Of a DNA stretch of 64,000 nucleotides, positions 59,101 to 64,000 are shown piece by piece. Location of the stretch: NCBI GenBank assembly GCA_032622095.1, contig CP136069.1:123866126-123930125 (forward strand), in the 5' to 3' direction. The number at the start of each line of letters is the position of its first letter. Positions within the stretch are counted from its first letter, which is position 1. This DNA is from Siphonodentalium dalli. Taxonomy: Eukaryota > Mollusca > Scaphopoda > Gadilida > Siphonodentaliidae. The notes beneath the pieces are model-generated. The model was not told where the DNA came from, ran no database searches, and saw nothing but the letters and a program-made list of their open reading frames with translations. A program made the position numbers and the translations under genes.

Positions 59101-61158
59101 TGCTGGAGGGGGTCAGGTTACTACGTTTTCAGATTGTTGCAGCTTTCGTTCAGGAACCAGTCTATTCAATAAGAGACCTTTAGTGCGCGCAAATAAACAA
59201 ACAAAACAAAAACAATGACAGAGAACAGATAGATAGCAATGTTCATTCACTGAGCAATTATATCAACTATGAGACGAAAATCATTCATTAAAATGTACTG
59301 TTACTTCCACGAACTAGATATTTAGACAGTTGTTAACGAATTTCGTGCCATATAATGGTCCTAGTCTTTGTTCACCGAACAGTTGAAAACGTAGTAACCT
59401 CACCCTTTCTGTTCTACAGCCCGTTAGCCTGATTTTGTATACTCACGATCCAGATGTGACATCACAAACTTTCTGGAATCTCCACCGCTTTCCTGGTAAA
59501 CCCTCATTATCTCCCCTAACGCCGCATAATCCCTCCCAGGATGAACAATGACCGGGCATTTTAAACTAGACTGAGCATGGGCAGTCGCCTGGATAACTTT
59601 CTTTTCTGTATCTGAAAATACGTGGACATCATCACTATACATTTGTATCCGCGTTACAGTTTATAGGTACGTGAGGCCAAACGTGGCTCATATTGCCTTT
59701 ATATAGTTTGCGATATATCTCAAACATGTGTGGACTCACACCGAAAACAGTAGTCATTGTGGCTAGCAATTACAGTCATATTATATTTTAGTGAGAAGGA
59801 CGAAACAATGCGACTAAAATTGAGTTAGTTACAAGGTCACTTAGTCACTTTGACAAAGGTGTCTTAGTAAAAAAAAATCTGCTTAGTCATTCTGACTAAA
59901 GATAGCTAGCAGATTAAATGTCCATCCCATTCCGTGGGAATGCAGGTACATCATATACTTATAATCAGCAAATAACTCAATGTTAGAAGCTTACGGCCTC
60001 TTGGCCTTCTTCGGCATTTATCAGAGAGACAGTACATCTTTGAAACCCACACTATGACATTAAACATTATGTTTGATATCATATAATGGGCTTCAAAGAT
60101 GTAGTCTCTCTTATATTAAATGCAGAAGAAGGCCAAGAGGCCGAAATCTTCTGACATTGAGCTCTCTGCTGATTATAACGATAATTAGTATTTACATGAC
60201 TAAACTCGTCTTATTCAACTGTTACTTGGCCAATTCGACAAGTTCTCAGACAAAACGGCTTATTTATTCCGATCAACGATAATTGTCAAACCTGTGTTGG
60301 CCATGTCTACTAGGTTGTTCTTAGTCAGCACTAGGATTAGTCATTCTTACTAATGATAATTAGTTTGTCTGACTAAAGGCATGTTAGTCAACACATCGTA
60401 GGTCATTTCGAACTATTTGTGCTTAGTCAAATATCGGTTTAGTCATTCTTACGAACGTTAGCTAGTTTGTTTTTCTGCTTAAGCCCTGCCCATTTGACTA
60501 ACATTTCCCATTCATGTATCGCTAGCGGACACCACTCATGTTGAGTAGTCATCATGATAGAGAACAACTTATCTAGAAGATATTAGTGAAAGCTAGTCAA
60601 ATGTTCCCATTCCTGTGTCCATTTTGGCGGCCATCCTGGACGGGGAGCGCCACAAAATATATCCATTTGTATACATTAATTTACATTTGACAAAATGTTT
60701 TCTCTCTGTAATTTAGACCAAACTGACTCAGTCTTGTCTGGTGTCTACGCGGCCAGATGTTTTATTGGAGGGCAATTTGTGAGATGACGTTAAGTCCTAT
60801 GGGGTGCATGAGTGCCATGTCAGATCCCGGAATAATCTACTCTCATGGGCGCGCCTATATGAATGAACGATATGAAATAGCAAAGGTCATATTACGCTTT
60901 CAAATAATAAGTAGACAAGTAGTCTGTTTAAAAAAAAAATAAGATTTCCCGAAGCATAAGAGTAAATTCTATATTTCGGCCTTTTTTCGGTGCAACACTG
61001 ACCCATCAAAGGCCAGGAACATCCGATCTCTCCGATGACGCCACATTTCACTCCAGTGTCACCGATGCCTTTCGTAATCTCGTCGATCATTAACTCTGTC
61101 AAACTCTCAATGGAACTGTTCTTCGTGCTCTCTGTGTGCGAAGCTCCCACATAGAAAC
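56034..61158 (-). CDS. PTER: Phosphotriesterase-related protein, 3' part (four exons, 5' end outside window)
   Basis: Exons 61158-61003, 59611-59447, 58166-57952 and 56171-56034 join in frame with matching phases (1, 1, 0) and GT-AG borders. The product aligns by eye, without gaps in the parts checked, with the C-terminal half of metazoan PTER, an amidohydrolase-superfamily metalloenzyme of TIM-barrel fold; in mammals it has been linked to N-acetyltaurine hydrolysis. The family's metal-ligand positions are present: Glu in 'VIGEIGCSW', His in 'VIVHPGRD', His in 'VMSHLDR', Asp in 'IAHDMHTK'. The end, '[10 protein letters not shown]' to 'NPREWLTF', is the family C-terminus. The N-terminal half with the His-x-His motif is not found up to 64000, so the gene probably starts beyond the right edge. 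Confidence 0.9.
56345..56670. repeat. Short inverted repeat element
   Basis: 'gaattcgaatccgtgtt' at 56354 pairs with 'aacacggattcgaat' at 56645, and a 'ctatgatcgcgaa' arm continues. It lies in the last PTER intron (minus strand). Confidence 0.55.
57952..58166 (-). CDS. PTER: PTER third visible exon
   Basis: Acceptor 'atttcag' right of 58166, donor 'gtatgt' left of 57952. 215 nt. Encodes '[16 protein letters not shown]' and the metal-ligand stretch '[15 protein letters not shown]'. Confidence 0.9.
59447..59611 (-). CDS. PTER: PTER second visible exon
   Basis: Acceptor 'attttcag' right of 59611, donor 'gtgagt' left of 59447. 165 nt. Encodes '[12 protein letters not shown]', '[10 protein letters not shown]' and 'KFVMSHLD', with two metal-ligand His residues. 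Confidence 0.9.
59800..60480. repeat. TTAGTCA-rich repeats flanking a hairpin
   Basis: 'agtcattct(g/t)act' followed by 'agctag' recurs on both sides of the hairpin (near 59887, 60339, 60440), along with many 'ttagtca' words. Confidence 0.55.
59961..60176. mobile_element. Hairpin element, about 216 bp
   Basis: 'ataatcagca' and 'cggcctcttggccttcttc' on the left pair with 'gaagaaggccaagaggcc' and 'tgctgattat' on the right. It lies in a PTER intron and is surrounded by TTAGTCA-type repeats (59800-60480). Confidence 0.8.
60600..60735. repeat. Dispersed repeat family A, short copy
   Basis: 'ccattttggcggccatc' and 'tttgtatacatt...catttgacaa' blocks as at 16690-16800. Confidence 0.55.
61003..61158 (-). 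CDS. PTER: PTER first visible exon
   Basis: Acceptor 'gcattcag' right of 61158, donor 'gtcagt' left of 61003. 156 nt. Encodes '[10 protein letters not shown]', then '[17 protein letters not shown]'. Its first two bases complete a codon begun in an upstream exon that I do not see. Confidence 0.9.
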
Positions 61159-61689
61159 CTGAATGCGAATAATTGAGTGTTTATTGCATGTTCGGCCCCC
61201 TGGACTTCACCGCAAAAAGTTGTCATTCCTTTAGCTAGGATATCCGTGTACATATCGTAAACGGATTAATTTTGATTGACTCTTCTCACAGCTAAACAAT
61301 ACGATACGCATCAACTATTTGTAATAATCATACTGTTTTGACACGCTTTCTCGTTCGTCTCCACATGAATTAAATCTAATCAACTGAGCACGTTGGCGAA
61401 AAAAAAAATTGTGATAGCCCGCCCGTAAGGGTGCATTTACACTGATATAGAACTGTACACAGATCTGTATGAAGTCACGTGTCGCGCATTACTGTGATCA
61501 CAATATGATTACTAACAGTGAACGCGCGCTGATCAGTACTCTGATAATTGACAATTCACTACGAGTCGTTTCAGTTTAGGCCAGACATAAAAATGGATCT
61601 ACCATCAGCAGACAACAGCGATTTGGTATGTGCCGCTGACAATGTTGACCAAATGTAGGACAATATTGTTTTATTAAATTAACTAGCAG

Positions 61690-62005
61690 TTTTTGACTGG
61701 CCACGGGGAGGGATCAGGACACAATCTTTCCAAGTGTCTGATATTTCCAACCTGACACCCACCCCATGATAAGGTTGGAAAATTTCCAGCTGATGGCCAT
61801 TCCAGCCCAAAATTTTGATAAAAAGTAGGAGATTATGCAAATATTGGTCCGAAAACAATAACTCCCCCCCCCCAATCAAATGTTTGAAAATCAAACTACA
61901 AGATCATTTTCAACCTATTGTTGGTTTGGAAATTACAGCTAATGTCGTGTCAGGTATGAAATTGCCAACTGTTGAAAATTTTGACCAAAGTTGCCACGTC
62001 CCTGT
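61690..62005 (+). repeat. Dispersed repeat family B, plus copy
   Basis: Longest of the four copies I see; includes 'tttccaacctgacaccc', 'gaaaatcaaactaca' and 'tgaccaaagttgcc' blocks. Confidence 0.65.
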
Positions 62006-62371
62006 CCGTGTTCAATATTCGAAATACACGGGTTGAAATGACAACGAAAACTAAAACACATTCGCCAAGCCCGAGTAACAATTAATCAAAACAGATTTGC
62101 CTGTCGCAGTGCTTCGGCGTTGACCGTGACGTATAGCGGACACGATTTTTGCTCACACGAACTAATACCGTTTTCTTTCTGTGTGCATTTCTATATCAAC
62201 CCGTTTACACTAGTCTGCGTGTAGATCTGTGTGCAGTTCTATAGCAATGTAAATGCACCCTAAATGAAGTTATGCGGTCTGAAGATATTTATTATATTAA
62301 ATACCGTATTACTGCAATGTTGGGTCGTTTCAAATCTTTTACCGGGGCAGTATGAAAACTATATTGTTATA

Positions 62372-62713
62372 TTAAAGGGGTACTGTACACTAAATCCGGC
62401 CATTTATGGGACCATCTACTTTTATACTAAACAGAATATATGCAACAAATGAATTAATTTGAGCCATGGATTAGTGCAAAATACACTCACGATGCAAACA
62501 ACATGGTAATTATCATAAAAAAAGATTTTATGACTCCAGTCATAAAATTATTTTCATAATAATTACCATGTTGTTTGCATAATTCGTAGAGCACATGCGT
62601 GTATTTTGCACTAATCCATGGCTCAAATTCGTTCATTTGTTACATATATTCTGTTGAGTATAAAAGGAGATGGTCGCATAAATGGCCGGATTTAGTGTAC
62701 AGTACCCCTTTAA
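62372..62713. mobile_element. 342-bp hairpin element with TTAAAGGGGTAC ends
   Basis: 'ttaaaggggtactgtacac' on the left and 'gtgtacagtacccctttaa' on the right. The arms match inward through 'aaatccggccattta', 'atggattagtgcaaaata' and 'caaacaacatggtaattat'. The centre near 62535 is 'gactccagtc'. Parts of the inner arm also occur at 34450-34550 and 38010-38105. Confidence 0.9.
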
Positions 62714-63763
62714 ACGATTTATGCGGATATATACTCTATTTTAGTATCGACGGGTATGAGCTCATCGACTTATTCTACTCTTTAAATGTCACGGTTCAAT
62801 ATAACCTCAATTACTGTATGTTTGCATTATTTCATGGAATTGGGTATATGATATGGTCGCAAAATGCACGGAATACAGGCTCTCTCAGCTGTTTTGAATT
62901 TTTCGCACAGAAGTGAGTCAATTGCTCTATTTTTACGCCTAAATTTTGTCTAACATATAGAATAATACGGCACGGCCTTTATTGTTCCATGCTGAAGAAA
63001 AAAACATTCTATACAGTCTATATATGACTTGAATAAGTCTGCCCCTATAGCATACATATATAAAGCCATAAAAGTATTTAACGTATACTTATCGACATAT
63101 TTTTAGTACCGGAACCGGATCGGTGTATAGCAAAAGCTATCATAATTTCGTGCTTCAAACCGCTACGGGGATTTAAGTAGGCCATGTACCATATAACATT
63201 GATATGACCAATATGTATATACGCCGTTTCATCCGGATTGAGGTAAATTTATCGAGTATATATATAAACGCAACGCTATCCACATGGGATTCGTGGGATT
63301 TTAAAACTTCCACTAACATTTACGCCAGTGACTTACTGTAAATCTATAGTGTATTATATACCTGTTGGTTTTTCCTACGGGAACAAATTAGAAATTACAT
63401 TCGTTATATTGCTCAGGCTTATAAACTAACATAAATATGTCCATGCATATAGCAAATCTCTTCCCGGAATCAATTCAAACAACAACAATAACATTTCCTT
63501 TTTCGTGAGCGTTTCAACTATTATCGTAAAAATATAATAGTCTGGTGTTGAACACATTTTACTTAATCGTGCTAGATTTCCAATGAAAACTAGTCATATT
63601 TTCTACCCTTGATCATAGAAATTAACATTAGTATTTCATATGATGACAAAAGTTCCTATATATAGACTGTTGTTTCAAAATTCAAAATGAAATTTTTATA
63701 CCCTAAAATCTATTCAGGAAGTGCCAGCTAGGGAAAATATGTGCCAACTTTAATATTATAATT

Positions 63764-63858
63764 ACAGTGTCCCTCGTACTCAACAGGTGTTATGTTGTTT
63801 GGAGATATTACAGACTATATATATATATAACAATTACAGTGTCACTCGTACTCAACAG
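63764..63858. repeat. Direct repeat around a (TA)n run
   Basis: 'attacagtgtc(c/a)ctcgtactca' occurs at 63764 and 63834, about 70 bp apart. Confidence 0.7.
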
Positions 63859-63950
63859 GGGTGTATTCGTATTCTTCTATATATGTTCGTGAACAGGGTC
63901 AACCTGTTCTCATGGATGCGAACACCAAGAACAGACACAGAACATCGTAT

Positions 63951-64000
63951 ATTAAAGGGAGTCTATTATACTCAACATAATATATGTAACGAATGAAAAA
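63951..64000. mobile_element. Start of another TTAAAGG-type element, cut by window end
   Basis: 'attaaagggagt' followed by 'tatatgtaacgaatga' parallels 62371-62450 ('attaaaggggt...tatatgcaacaaatga'). The rest lies beyond the window. Confidence 0.5.

Overview
This is a repeat-dense, AT-rich, intron-rich animal nuclear DNA window, most likely from a marine invertebrate and plausibly a lophotrochozoan such as a mollusc. The clues are spliced genes with GT-AG introns, a lineage-type intronless peptide-receptor-like GPCR, non-LTR retrotransposon debris, many short foldback elements and long minisatellites, with no bacterial operon structure. The species cannot be fixed from sequence alone. Most long open frames are shadows of repeats.

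Genes I can support: (1) a plus-strand EF-hand calcium-binding protein gene, exons at 23772-23908, 30421-30588, 32564-32610 and 35836-35901. All splice phases agree, there are four EF-hand loops and a His/Gly-rich tail; the 5' exon(s) were not found. (2) An intronless rhodopsin-class GPCR at 44378-45469 (+), 363 aa. (3) The 3' part of a phosphotriesterase-related gene (PTER) on the minus strand, exons 61003-61158, 59447-59611, 57952-58166 and 56034-56171, with the 5' exons probably beyond the right edge. (4) A probable unidentified minus-strand exon at about 42226-42525.

Layout. 1-8.4 kb: diverged repeats, a GA microsatellite, a 47-bp tandem repeat and a compound foldback element. 8.4-13.25 kb: a large inverted repeat made of two head-to-head, frame-broken copies of an uncharacterised invertebrate gene family whose conserved acidic motifs resemble PIN/FEN-type nucleases; one arm carries an expanded ~155-bp tandem repeat. 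13.6-17.4 kb: three hairpin elements, including a perfect 102-bp-arm piggyBac-like MITE with TTAA flanks, and a decayed reverse transcriptase. 18.1-20.8 kb: a 19-bp minisatellite with 456-bp higher-order structure. 22.5 kb: LINE 3' debris. 23.7-40.6 kb: the EF-hand gene. Its first visible intron holds two inverted CCATGG-rich minisatellite blocks, and its last exon and 3' flank lie in a recent ~3.5-kb tandem duplication (33650-37202 and 37205-40596) whose 54-bp arrays differ in copy number (15 vs 12). 40.7-41.6 kb: LINE C-terminal debris next to a foldback element. 45.7-47.9 kb: a 2.2-kb foldback element. 48-56 kb and 61-64 kb: dispersed repeats and a few more hairpins.

The genes do not form a pathway. 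The common theme is recurrent inverted and tandem duplication of transposon-derived DNA, in one case duplicating a terminal coding exon.
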